Positions 48,110 through 60,030 of a stretch of 64,000 nt of DNA are shown here, piece after piece. The notes beneath the pieces were generated by a model. It was given only the letters and a program-made list of their open reading frames with translations. It ran no database searches and was not told the DNA's origin. The stretch spans positions 2,170,001-2,234,000 of the forward strand of contig LSAX01000001.1 of assembly GCA_001557505.1 (NCBI GenBank). The letters run 5' to 3'. Position 1 is the first letter of the stretch. Every line of letters begins with the position of its first letter. The translations under genes and the position numbers were made by a program. This stretch comes from Reticulascus tulasneorum. Lineage: Eukaryota; Ascomycota; Sordariomycetes; Glomerellales; Reticulascaceae.

Positions 48110-51100
48110 CGAATGGATGGTGGTGCATGGTCTCGTTCCTTTCGTTCATTGGCAGCCCATGTCCAGCTATTTGCGGGGTGGTGTTTTTGCTTCGTCGCAT
48201 CATCGCCCCTTGGCATTAAATCTCCAGTCCTCTTCTGACATCCACAAGAGGCATAGTGCTGTGGCTCAGGCTTTGGGGTGTGTCCTTCCTGCTGAGGCGG
48301 CTTGTCTCGCTCAGTGACGGAATAGGCTTACGCCTTCGTAAATCAAGGATCGGACGCTGGAAAAAATTTGCTCCTCGCTAAAAAGTATGGAAAAGTCTAG
48401 CAGAAAAATCATGGATGATCCATCATCATCGGCCAGTATTGTCCTCCACTGTAGTCCGTAGTGGCACCTCTCCTCCCCGCCACGGCTAAGTTCTTGGCAC
48501 TGAAAATTCCTCCACGATTAGTGACCATCACTTACTCCTAGCTCTAGTGGAGCAGCACCCCCCGAAGACCGATCTTTCGGCGAATTCCAGCGCCGCATCT
48601 CTGGGGCAGTGCGGTCCTCCCGTCGCTTCTCGTGTTTCTTGTCAACTTGTGACCTGCTTCGCCCAAGCCGCTAAGGGGCTCTGTTGTGTGTTCCGAGGTT
48701 CTGGAAACGAGCTTCCACAACGCCTAGAGCCTTCTCTGACTGTCAGCTCACTCATCACGAAGGATTGACTTCTGCTTCCCTTGGCACGGTTTGGTGAGTA
48801 GAGTTCCGCGGAAGCTGGAATCTCTGCCTCGTTGTGCCGTGCGTCTGACGCAATATCCCATCACGATTCGCCCATTTCGGTCTTGAAAAGTGTGCCCACT
48901 GTGTCAGACAAGTCCGCTGAGGTTGTTCGTCGCAATACGGGGCATAGCTTTGGGCTTGCCCTATTCCAGACCACTTTTACTTCAGATGTACCACGTAGTA
49001 ATAGCAGCTGTACATATGTAGCCCGACTTACGTGTGAGGCAACTAACTAGATCAGCCACCTGTTTCTAAGGCTAGTTGCGATTTCAACCTCCAGTTCTAT
49101 TTTAATAAACACCGGATGTAGCTGGCCTTGATCTGAAATGGGAACCCTTGTGGTCGGTCACATTCTCTGCAGTATTGCTCATATCAGCAAGCCACCAACG
49201 TTGCGTAACAGCTGGGCAAAACTTGGGGAGTTGTGCGCCTATGGCTGTTCTTGATCGCATTCGACTCGGAGAGTTGATCACCAGGCCCTTGTAAACCAAC
49301 GTTCCAAGTCAAACCACACGAGGCCATAGATCGTGGAACGGACGGAGATTCGACGACGGGCAGACTGGGATTACCAGTTGGTTGTCATCAGACGGGAGTC
49401 AGCAGTAAGCGACAATGGCCACTAGATGCCGCTCCGTCGAGAAAAGGATTTCTGGAATCGATTTTGTTTGGCTGTAAGTATGACGAGAGTGACACCCTTC
49501 GTCGCACAAGATCCACACACATTCCGGAGCCTGTGACAATCCTCTACCCTTCCCAGCATCTCCCACCTGGAGCAATGCCGTGATCGAGATATACGCCGCG
49601 GATATGACGTGCATCCGCTCGACTTTTCCAGGATCCCCATTCATGATGACTGTGCCCTTGGCGCACTTGCGCAAAAGATTGCCACCTTTGCTGGAGAGAA
49701 CCATGTGGCGCTTGGGAAATGGGCCTCGTAAACCAAAAATCCAATGCTCGTTACGATGCTCGCCTCAGGCTGCGGCACATCGTAATGTGAGTTGATGTTT
49801 GTGTTTGCATGTGGCTGAGTTGTGGCAGACTCGTGACGAATGCCAAGCAGGAGCTTTACCTGCGCAGTCGGCGACAAAGGAATCTCGCGAATTCTTCATC
49901 ATTTCGCCACAAGTCCACCCCAGTATCTGCTACATAGTCACTGCAATATCTAGTAAATTATGAACCGAAATGATTCCCTGGAAATCTCCTCGAATATCCA
50001 GGTGGAATTATTTCAGGATATCGGGCGGGGTTGTTCACCCGCTCGGTGGAGAGCGAGCTGCCATTGTTGTTTTGTGGCCAGTTGCATAGATAGACTTCAA
50101 GCATCGTCCGATACGGCCAGCGCGGCTGAAAATCTAGTGGTGAGCCGCAGCTGTGATCAACCGTTGCTGCAACTCTATCTAGGCAACTGCCAGGACCAAT
50201 AATTGGAGGCTCGAAATAGAAGCAAATAGATAGGCTCCGCTAGATTGCCTTTCGTCTCTCTGCCACGTGCCCAACTTGCTGGTGCCGAATTCAAAATCAT
50301 GAAGAATCAGGGAATAGAGTACATGCCACAACTGGTTCTGTTTCTCTTCTCGCCTAAGGCTTTTTGTGCTCTGTCGAACTCCAGATCTGCTGCAAGAGCG
50401 GAGTAAAAGTTTTGCGTTTTCTGCTTCTGCTGCACTGCCAGCCCGCTACAACCGCAAGATCTTAAGTTTGGTTCTAATATGAATACATTAACGAGCATCC
50501 GGGTGTTCATGAAAACCAGCAGATCTTCTCCGTCCTCAGAAACGTCTGGCCGCTTTGGTGATCCGGTTTGTCCATAGATCAAAGTCGACATCAAACGTGG
50601 ATCACTCCACCACTTGAGCCACAGTAGAACCGCGTGCAAAATTTCCTTAAACGGCCGCAGCCAAATTCACCTAGAGTTAGCAAGAACCGTAAATTTCCCG
50701 AGGCTTAGTTACGTAGTAGTTTGTGTGTCCTAGCCAAGCAGACTCCACACATCTCGAACTACCACCTACGTAGTTACGCAGTACGTAGTGGTGGGCAAAA
50801 CCCCAAGGTTGCTCCCAGCTCCGAACTAGCGCCGTGTCAATGCTGCACCCCAGATTGTGACGGGTCTACCGATGACGCTCGGCAGAGACTGCGTTGCAGG
50901 GTTCTTTCGATGCTAGCCAACCAAGGTCGTCGAGGATACGGTACAACTCGTGCATTATCAACTAGAGAGCCGATTGAGAAAACCGAACGCAGTTACTCCC
51001 GTGTGTCTATCAACGAGAGTGAAAGCTGATCGATGAGAGGGGCAGGACATCAAACTTCGTCGCTTGTTATCCCTTGCTCGTCAATATGTCTGCACATTCC

Positions 51101-54100
51101 CACATCGGTATCTGTATTTTTAGACACATTCATGTCGTCAGCGGAAAAAGATGGGCCCCGGATCTGCTGCTGTGCTCCGTCGCTAGCAGAATATGAATAT
51201 GCGCCTGGCTAGTTCAGGAAACCATATCGGCGACAATAAGACACAGGGAGGTAGATGCTGGGAGTTTCGCATGTGTCAGTCCCCTCCCCCTTCTTCGTTT
51301 GCTCTCACAGCCTAGGTGCCAGCGATGCTTGCGAAATGTCGTGCATCCCCGGCATGGAGGTGCCGCGGGCCGAAGATCGAACGAAGTTCAGTCGGGTGAT
51401 CAGTTCAAAGCCAAGTCTTGCATCACAAAACATTTCCATGCGACCCCCAGAGCGTGTGCGAGCGACGCTTCAGGACTTTCGAAAGGATGCCAGGGGCTCT
51501 TGGCAGGGGTTTCCCTCCACGTTCGCGCTCATCTTCAACACCGGGTTAGCGAAGTTACTGTTGGCCACGGAAATGGCATGAATTTGCATGGATGAGAGAA
51601 GCGTCTGGAAAGACTCTTCCAGCAGATCATTTTGTCGATCGTTGATGTGCTGTTGCGTGTCCGGGTTTGATGAGATGCCAACACCGCTCAGACTCCGTCT
51701 GAACATCATCTGAAGCAAGCTATCATGCATTCGCAAGTCCTCGAAGGGTGGGAGGAACAGCCCACCCTCCCAGTTTCGCGTACGGCGAATTGATAATTTG
51801 TCACGACAAGGCAGTCTTAAGCCACTTCCGAGTCTAAAGCAGCAGAGCGCATGAACTTCTAGAAAGCACGATCTCTGCCTTGTTTAGGTAGTGCCACTCG
51901 GGCTGTCAATTCCTAGATCTCCCAGGCCGCCGTGGCTCGACTGAGGCCCGCACGGCACGATCAAACATGCTGTCACTGCCGCATTTGGTCGAACAGCGGG
52001 CCAGATGGACGGAGGTTTTGGGAACACTTGCATACGGCTGCAGCTTGCAGCGGCCAGCTTGGGTGTCGTTGGCTGGGGCTTGACCTGCAGGAGGTTGTGG
52101 TTTGGGGAGGACTGCTTTTGCTGGTTGACACGGTAATAATAATCGCCCAAAGAGAGTCCTATGGTTTTTTTCTGGTGGCATGTGGGGTGTGGGCAGTTGC
52201 CCCCAAGTCAGTGCGCCCATGAGATTCATGCTTCCCACCTTTGCCGGCTCCGAGAGAGTCTCCCGTCAGACTGTTCCTTGTCTAATCAGAGCGCACGTAC
52301 ATCCGTACAAGCTGGCGTGCTATGGTACATCTGGACCCATCGGGCGAAATCTTGGGTCCTCTTGGTTGTGATGGAAATGGACACTCCTGGGAGATGTGGA
52401 ACCTTGTCCACCCAGGTCTACGAAATTCCGGACGCTAATCGCCGGGGTTAGCGAAGCTCCCGCTCTCCGCCTCGTACATAGCATCCTGTCCGGATCTCCA
52501 GAACCGCGTACACGTTAGCGACTCTGTTGTGCGATATCTTAAATTGAGCTGGGTTGGAGGATCTAAAATTAAAGGCGGAGTGGACGGGTCTGTGTGCCTT
52601 GCAAGTCGCGAGGTTGGAGACAAGCCGGTCCTGTGACTACGGAAACTCTAGGTTTCTGATAATGTCATGTCTTATTGCTCTTTCAGCAATACCGAGTGTC
52701 TATCAGGCGATCAGGGGATGCTGGCCGGGGCTCGGGTGGATAGCACGCTGCGACGTCGACTGCTTGTCAGGGATGAGAACGGCGGGCGGCAGGACACGGA
52801 CATTTCTTTTTGGGGCGTGACTGTTGATTTTGGCAACCCTAACAAGACAATGGCTGATTTCAACAATCCGAACATGTCGCTGGGGATCAGTAAGAGGTAA
52901 GTGGGGCGGCATGTAGTTGACCCCAAGTAGGGTTTGGTGATGCTCAAGGTGCAGGCAATCAGACCAGGAGAGGGGCGGCGCGGCAAGGTGTTATGATTGA
53001 TTCAGCACAAAAATAGCCCATGACTCCAATGTTTTAATATCAGGCCAGAGTGTGCCGGGGTCCAACCCGCTTGGCCAGACTGGTAGCTGGAACGGAGGCG
53101 GGAAGAGCAGATCACGTTGACAGCCTCTCTCCCCGTCGCATCACCTGTAATGGAATCCTGGTTCGTGGCTCACCCGCGGAAAGAAAAACAGATGTGGGAG
53201 AGGGAGAGTGATGCAGCATGAGTCGCATAAAGACTACCTTGCGAAGCGTGCGGGACGCAGAGGCAGCATATAGTGCCAAATGCCAGGCCGCCCCATCATC
53301 TTGGCCAACCTCCAATAGATTGTATGCCCTCTTCGTGCTCTGGAGGTATAGCTGAAGTTGCTTAAGACGCCTAAAGAGGGCATTACGAGCTGTCAACTCA
53401 ATCCGTAAGCAGCAAGAGAAGCGACTGTGGAGTAGCGAAGGGGGCCAGAGGAGGCTGCGGGTGCGCGTGTGTGTCTGGGTGTTGTGTGCATGGCCATATG
53501 TCCCCATGCCGGAGTTCCAGGGCAAGCCGGGGGACGGTCAACTTCCCATTTGACAGCGGGACCAACAATGGAGTGTTTCCTGCATCGCCTTCCTGGCAGG
53601 CCAATCAGCCCAATCAAGGAGGATTTTCTAATCTGTGGGTAGGGCAGCGGCGGGAGTAGCTGCAGACCGGGATCCGGTTTTGGGATGGTTGGGGGAAATG
53701 GAGTAGAGGATCAGATATGTGAGAGGGGATCTCTTTGATGGCAACTTCTGGCATCGTTTCCAGTTCGTTGGAATTTTGCAGGTCTAGGGGACTGGGGACG
53801 TCGTACACCCGCCATATGACAGGTGTGGTGACAACGGCATATTACTCACTTCACACCCTTCCCAGCCCAACCATGCCTTTTCTCAGAGACTGTTGTTAGG
53901 TAGGTCTCGGTTGCTTTTCAAAAAGGTCTATGCCAAACAGATCCCGCTCAGCTGTTGACGCAGTCCAGTAGCTGGTTGTTCAAGCAACGTCTCTGTAGAT
54001 CATGACACCCCGTGCATGTCTGGAATGCTGGCTTTGGTTGGAAGAGGACTTGCGTTCTCCCTTTTTATGTCTCAGACATAAAGTCTGCAACCCAAGAAGA

Positions 54101-54178
54101 TGACGGCCGGTTTGTTCATTGTTGTTACACGTGCGTAACCTCACTCCTGGACCAGCCATCAGCACGCGAGAGAGAAGA

Positions 54179-54202
54179 GGGGGGGGGGGGGGGGGGGGGG
54201 GG
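54179..54202. repeat. G24 homopolymer
   Basis: Twenty-four G residues directly after a GA-rich stretch. Its real length may differ because such runs are error-prone. Confidence 0.9.
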
Positions 54203-55084
54203 TGGGAGGGGCAACAAAAAAGCACACCTGGTCGTCCCTTCCCGGCGGGTTTTGTGGCGTATTCGTACCCCAGCAGTGCGGCTGACTTGTCCCTTTGCGT
54301 CCCCTCAAGACATGGCTTGGGGCATATCCATCCCCCAGGGCCTCCCCTGCTCTCCTGGGGAAGACAGGAGTTAAGCTTGGCGGCCGGAACTCATCGTTCA
54401 ATCCCATCCGCCATCATTCGCACCACAAGACGGTGATGAAAACGAGAGGGAGGGGTGGACACATCGCGGTGGATATGAATGAGTGAATGACGAAAGAACC
54501 AGTCCTGCTGCAGCATGCGGTTTCAGCCTTGAAAATAGTTCAACTGGGCGTGGAATGAGCTCCAGTGGTTGAACCTTGCTGCTGTAGAACCAGCTGGTCG
54601 GAATAAGCTTCGGAACGAGAGAGTGGCAGTAGTTAGAGTCTGAGACACGCCACCAAAGGATCGAAGAGGTACATGTATGTATATGACAAGCTTTCCTTTC
54701 TTTTTCCTTTTCATATCAGTTCCCGTTAATCGCTGGATGTTGCGATAACCGGAGTGTCCACCCCTTTTGGTAACCTAACTCTCTTTGATGATTTGAATCC
54801 GGGTGGGGATATTTTCATAGCTGCCTGGGTAGTTATAAACCCGGTGCTGAAAAAAGGAATTATAACAGGTTGGCTCGCTCGTCTGTCTGTCTGTCTCCAT
54901 GCTACTTGCTACCCTTGAACACAATGGGTTGAGTGTGTACCTGATCCGTCTGATAACTCGCACATAATTACCAAGGTACGGATTAACTAGTTAATAGATA
55001 GTGGGCTCATTTTCAGATGGGGGTGGAGTTATCGGGATGCAAGGTTAAGTTCCGCCGTGGCCGTCTTGTGCCCTGAGCACTTTT

Positions 55085-55140
55085 GCTGGCGCTGGTGCTG
55101 GTGCTGGTTCTGGTGCTGGTGCTGATGCTAATGCTGATGC
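55085..55140. repeat. GCTGGT/GCTGAT imperfect tandem repeat
   Basis: About nine hexanucleotide units alternating GCTGGT with GCTGAT variants, 0.8 kb before velB. No supported coding frame uses it. Confidence 0.85.
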
Positions 55141-55593
55141 CCCGTGCTGAAGTACCCGCTGTCAAGCAGCACCCCCTCCCCCCGAAGCCAGCCTAGTTGC
55201 GTACCTAGGTAGCCTAACAACCCCCCTGGTGGGGACTTACCAATTACTTCGAAGTCTGTATGCAGTTGGGATGTGGAGTGCAGTCTAGTACCTTGCTGCT
55301 GTGCTATACTCTGTGGTTTTATTTACCTCAACTGGGTTATGCAGTAGCTAACTAACTGTCCTTTGGTCGAAGCTGAACTGACTTTGCAAAGAGAGAGAAG
55401 CATAAAAAAAACCCCCCATATCTGCGTATCTCGTGAAGAGGAAGGAAGGGAACGTACGTCCGTACGTAGAACCAGCAAGCCAAGGGAAGTGGTAATAATA
55501 ATAAAAGAGGTGCGCTAATGGGGGGCGGTATGGTACCTTTTGGATGTACCTGGGGGCCTTGTCGTTTGATGCGATGGATGGGTAGATGATGGG

Positions 55594-55610
55594 TGGATGG
55601 ATGGATGGAT
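55594..55610. repeat. TGGA tetranucleotide repeat
   Basis: About four TGGA units shortly upstream of velB. A similar run lies at 47875-47890. Confidence 0.8.
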
Positions 55611-55804
55611 AACTTACCGTATGGAGGGATGATGGAGAAAGCTGCCCACCGCAGCCAAAAAACTTAACCATGCCGTTCGCCGCCACCTTTCTCCACCTCC
55701 TCCCATCTCCAATATCAACTTTCTTAGATTCATCAATCACCCCCCCCCTCGCGAGAGGACGACAACTACCCCAGGCCAAACCTTACCCAGGATCGCCCAA
55801 AACG

Positions 55805-55837
55805 ATGCGAATTGTGAACCAAATCCACAGACTATAA
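55805..55837 (+). promoter_or_regulatory. Ten-codon upstream ORF and TATA-like box before velB
   Basis: An ATG at 55805 opens a ten-residue frame ending TAA at 55835-55837. It overlaps a TATAAAG sequence at 55833-55839, 134-140 bp before the velB ATG. If TATAAAG is the core promoter the frame lies upstream of the start site and is not in the mRNA; if transcription starts further up it may act as an upstream ORF. Confidence 0.35.
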
Positions 55838-55972
55838 AGTATCGGACCCGACCCAGTTCCCTCATCCTGTCCAGGTTTCCCCATTCGAATCTCGTTCTTT
55901 CTTGGTTCACATATCATCCAACTACCAGCTATTTAATCTTGCGCGCTGCCCGCGCAACCGCAGGTCGCGATC

Positions 55973-57586
55973 ATGAATTACGACCAACATCCACCACCCA
56001 CTAGCTATCAGCACATGGGTCCCTCGCCGAGCTCGTACGCGCCTCCTCCTATTCCTCAGCACGCCTCTCATCCTCCGCCCCAGCACCTGCAACAGCTGCC
56101 CCCGATGTCATATCCAGCGCAACCCCCGCCAGACATGGCAAACAACGGAATCCCGCCTCAGCAATCGCCCGCCGAGCCAGCTCAGAACCCTCTCGAGCCA
56201 ATTATGAAGAAGGACGAGCAAGGTCGCCTATACAGGTACGTAGAGAGTTCTCCCTCTGTTTCCGCTGGGACTCTGGCCGCCGTTTCCAGCCTCCCAGCTG
56301 CGAGCTTACCAATCTCGCCGGCTCTGCCCAGTCCCGCCATCCAGCTGCTGTCGTCGCGTGTCTTTGCTAACGTGTGGTCAACCCAGACTCGATGTAGTGC
56401 AGGAGCCAAAGAGGGCACGAATGTGTGGATTTGGCGACAAGGTTTGTTGTCGACTGCTAGGGTTCACTGCTAGAGCAAAACAACTGACTGTCGTCATTTA
56501 GGACCGGCGTCCCATTACACCACCGCCGTGTGTTCGGCTCGTCATCATAGATTCGATTACCGGGAAGGAAGTTGACTGCAAGTAAGTTCTGCTGCCTTTT
56601 TTTTTTTTCTATATTGAGTCGCCAGGCTGACAATGCGCGTCATCCAGTGAGATAGACCACTCGATGTATGTCCTCAACGTCGACTTGTGGTCTGAGGACG
56701 CCTGCCGAGAGGTCAATCTCGTCAGACACTCAACCTCGACCCCTTCTATATCATCGACGGTTCCTTGTTCATACCAATCTCTGAGCGAAACCACGCCCGC
56801 ATATGCCCCCATCCTGCCTTCGCATGCCCCGCATCGCGACCCAGGATATGGCCAGCAGCCTATGTATGGCCAGCAACAAGGAATGGTGCCGGTCTACCAG
56901 CAGGGCGGCTATCCAGGTACGTATCACGCCATGAAATCCGCCCGTTTGCGTCGGTCGTGCTGACTTGGTCTACTGAAGCCCAATATGCCGTGCCTCAGAA
57001 CAACTACGGCCCTCCACAGCAATATTTCCCGGCCTTTGACAATATGCCAGCACAAGCAGGCATGCCCTACGGACGAACAGATTATGGTAACCCCTTGGCT
57101 CGCATGTCTATGGGTGGTGGCCAGCCACAGGGGATGTTTACCAGAAACCTCATTGGCAGCTTGGCAGCCAGCGCTTTCCGGCTGTCTGACACCGACGATC
57201 GCATTGGCATCTGGTTCATCTTGCAGGATCTGAGTGTCCGAACCGAAGGGAACTTCAGGTAAGTGACCGTTGTCTTTCTACTGCGGCGGTGCATGGCTGA
57301 CTCTGGCACAAGATTGCGATTTTCTTTCGTCAACGTTGGGCATCCTAGCACGGCTCCCAATGGAGCACCAGCAAACCAAAACTCGATCGTGAACACTGGC
57401 AAGGCACCGATTTTGGCGTCCAATTTCAGCGAGGTGTTCACTGTCTACTCGGCCAAGAAGTTCCCAGGAGTCTGCGAGAGTACCCCTCTCAGCAAATGCT
57501 TCGCAGCTCAAGGCATCAAGATCCCGATACGAAAGGAAGGTGCTACCGGCGGCAAAGGTGCGGATGACGACGATGGAGATTTCTAA
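55973..57586 (+). CDS. velB: VelB, velvet-family regulator
   Basis: Velvet protein that in Aspergillus pairs with VeA (and LaeA) or VosA to control development and secondary metabolism in the nucleus. Six exons: 55973-56235, 56387-56441, 56502-56581, 56648-56916, 56979-57258 and 57313-57586, giving 406 residues. Introns are 151, 60, 66, 62 and 54 bp; frame continuity holds at each join. The N-terminus is Pro/Gln/His-rich. The velvet domain is split as in VelB: the first half carries VVQEPKRARMCGFGDKDRRP, ITPPPCVRLVI and NEIDHSMYVLNVDLWSEDA; an insert of about 115 residues rich in Tyr, Gln and Pro follows; the second half has FTRNLIGSLAASAFRL, GIWFILQDLSVRTEG and RLRFSFVNVGHP. The acidic tail ends DDDDGDF. 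No break is seen. Confidence 0.95.
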
Positions 57587-60030
57587 CCCTGTTGAAGCCA
57601 GACGGCTCTCTATGCATATGTTCCCTCTGGACATAGCACATGCAACAAGGAATGTGCTAGGTTTGAGCGGGCTGGAACATGCCCTTGTGCCATATTGGGC
57701 TGGTCTGCGGTGCACCAACGGCGTAGCACAATGGGAGTCACAGAACCGACACCCCAGGATACAACGGATTTAGTGAGATTGAGGCGTACGGCGCTGGGTT
57801 CATCATCAACATACCTTAGAATGCGCGGCGGCTCGTGTTGGAATTCGCACCTGATATTCTCTGCATCGACCGTTTTTTTCCTGTAATAAAGATGCCAACC
57901 GACTTTGTTTCGGCATAGAGGTACTCCATAGCAGTACTGTTTACCCCTTCTCAAGTATACCCCGGCAAGTTTTTCAAAATAAAACAAGTTTCAATAGTAA
58001 ATCAGATCCCCCCTTTTCTTCCAGTATGAACGTTGTCTATCAGGTGACAGTGCCTCCCCTCCTCTTGCCGATGTCACATTCGATCATGGGCAGTATCTGG
58101 GCTAAATTTGGAATATCTCCACGATCTCTACTTGCTTATATGCATTGACCGCTCGGATGGCAAGATGTGATGGTGAATCTAGGTACCGAGCCCATGGCTT
58201 CCACATCCCAGATTGCGTACATTGACCGGCTCTCTTGGCCACGAAGCGAGCATACGAGTCGTTTCTCCTTCCCGCGCACACCTCCCCTCCTCGCAGGCCT
58301 GCATAAACAAAAAAGCTCCGATGGGCACGGATGGCGGGACTGCCCCAAACAGATTTCGCTTGGAACGGGGTGGGTGGGAAGGGGAGGGGGGGACGAGACC
58401 GGCAGAGGCGCATTCCTGAACCATGGATCATGGGGGGAAATGAGGGATGCGATGGGAGAATCATCCGTTTGGGAAGCCAGGAATTTGCTGTCCCGGGTTT
58501 GGGTGTGCTGGTGGATAAATGGGGTGCGGGCAATCTATCGAAATCTACATGCCGGTGCGGGTTGGAGGCGAGGCCCCAACTGCACGTCCGGGTCATTGGG
58601 TCACGAGGGAACGGGGTCTATCGCGTCTGCTGTGCTCGTTATTGTTGCAGGCAAGTCACATGCTGCTCTGATCTCTTGCTCGTTCGTCAGACTCACCTGT
58701 TGTCATGTCGAATGCCTTTCCCTCTATCTAACCGGTTGGTCGGTTACACGAGACTATCTCCAGATATAGACGTTTGCAGCTCCACCCAGCCAGCAAAGAA
58801 ACCCCCTCCCATCTCTGCTATAACTTGATTTCCCCCGTCCGCAAAAGCATCTAATAAAAGGCACACACGTCATAACCCGGTAGCAAACGGTCCAACTGAC
58901 CAATTGCCAAGTCCAGGCCAGCGTTCGGGGGGTTGCTGAGCACGTCCAATGCCAACACCCACGGCTCCACAGACCTCCACACGCACGTCCGCCTCGCCTA
59001 GCGGCCCGCAGAGCAAAGCCATTTAGCTCCCGTGTCTGTCAGTTACCGCAGCCAAGGCCTGCTGGGGCACTGACAACGACATGTCAAGCGGAGTATTGGC
59101 GTGATCAGCCGCGTATGCATGCAGCAGGTCGTGCAACGGCGACCGCCTCGCCAGCAGAGGCCCGCGGACCAACCGCCATCCACAGATTCCTCCCGCGCCA
59201 GAAACGGGAGAGTAGCTCCTGCACGAGCATGGACCGAAGCAGAAGTCCGTGGACGTCGTCGGTCCCTCGACGGCGTGCCCCCATTGGCTCCCCTCCGCTG
59301 CGGTGGCACGGAGGGTCCTCCGAGACCCGTGATGGATGATTCAGGGACCTTGGGTTGTGCTGAGACTGTCAGTAAACCGGCAACGAGACTCTAGGAGCTG
59401 GTTTGCTTCCACGTCTTCTTTCTTCCTATAGAAGATGTGCGCGGACGTCATGCTACAGAGTAAGATTGACACGGCACCGAGACACAATCAGGAAAACATA
59501 GTTCCTTCAACATCAAATGCTTCCAAATAGCTTATCTCACATAGGTGAGTGTAATAGGTACAGATAAGACTTGCAGTTCGCACTGCAAAAGTTCCAATAG
59601 AGGTGACCATCCATCTAGGTCAGACATGATGTGAAGGAAAGGCAGCCGATAACTCGTCATTGCTGATGGTCCTTCTGTCTCTCATGAGAATCCGCCGATA
59701 AGTACCAGCTACTATGATTCCCGCCTTCCATCCCTTCCGTCCGCCCCATCCTCGTCATTCAGCTCTCAAGAAAAACGCCGTCTCATTTCCCATCTTAAAA
59801 GCCCATTGTACATTGGAGTAGGTTGCCACCCCTTGTTCCGTTTAAACCATGATGCAGTCCACAGTAACTCAAGCGGTTAAACCGGTTTCCCCTAGGGAAA
59901 CCAACAAGCAAACAGACGCCAGGCCAAGAAGAGCATCCGAGTCTCCTCCTTGCGCCCGTGCGTTGACAAGAACAAAAAAATCAAACGCCAAAACCGCTTT
60001 TCAAGGCCGGCTGCCCGTGCAAACATAAGT
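57587..60030. other. Convergent spacer after velB
   Basis: About 2.4 kb between velB and the RhoGEF gene, which face each other. A 200-codon plus-strand frame at 58167-58769 begins with GTG, overlaps frames on both strands and shows no family feature, so I do not call it. Most of the stretch is probably 3' untranslated or intergenic sequence. Confidence 0.5.

Larger units (their letters stand above)
46844..55972. other. Nine-kilobase spacer upstream of velB
   Basis: Region between the divergent DUF3602 and velB genes with no supportable gene. It holds microsatellites, a G24 run and a few open frames above 100 codons without ATG starts or family features: minus strand 51883-51470, minus strand 50640-50307 and minus strand 53525-53112. 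Any of these could be chance, a relic or part of a noncoding transcript. No tRNA or intact transposable element was recognised. Confidence 0.5.

Noticed and set aside
54790..54810. B-box-like sequence suggesting a tRNA
   Set aside because: The flanking bases do not form a T-stem and no A-box or cloverleaf can be drawn. Other TTCGA sites in the window failed the same test.
58167..58769. 200-codon plus-strand frame after velB
   Set aside because: It starts at GTG, has no family similarity I recognise, and overlaps equally long frames on both strands.
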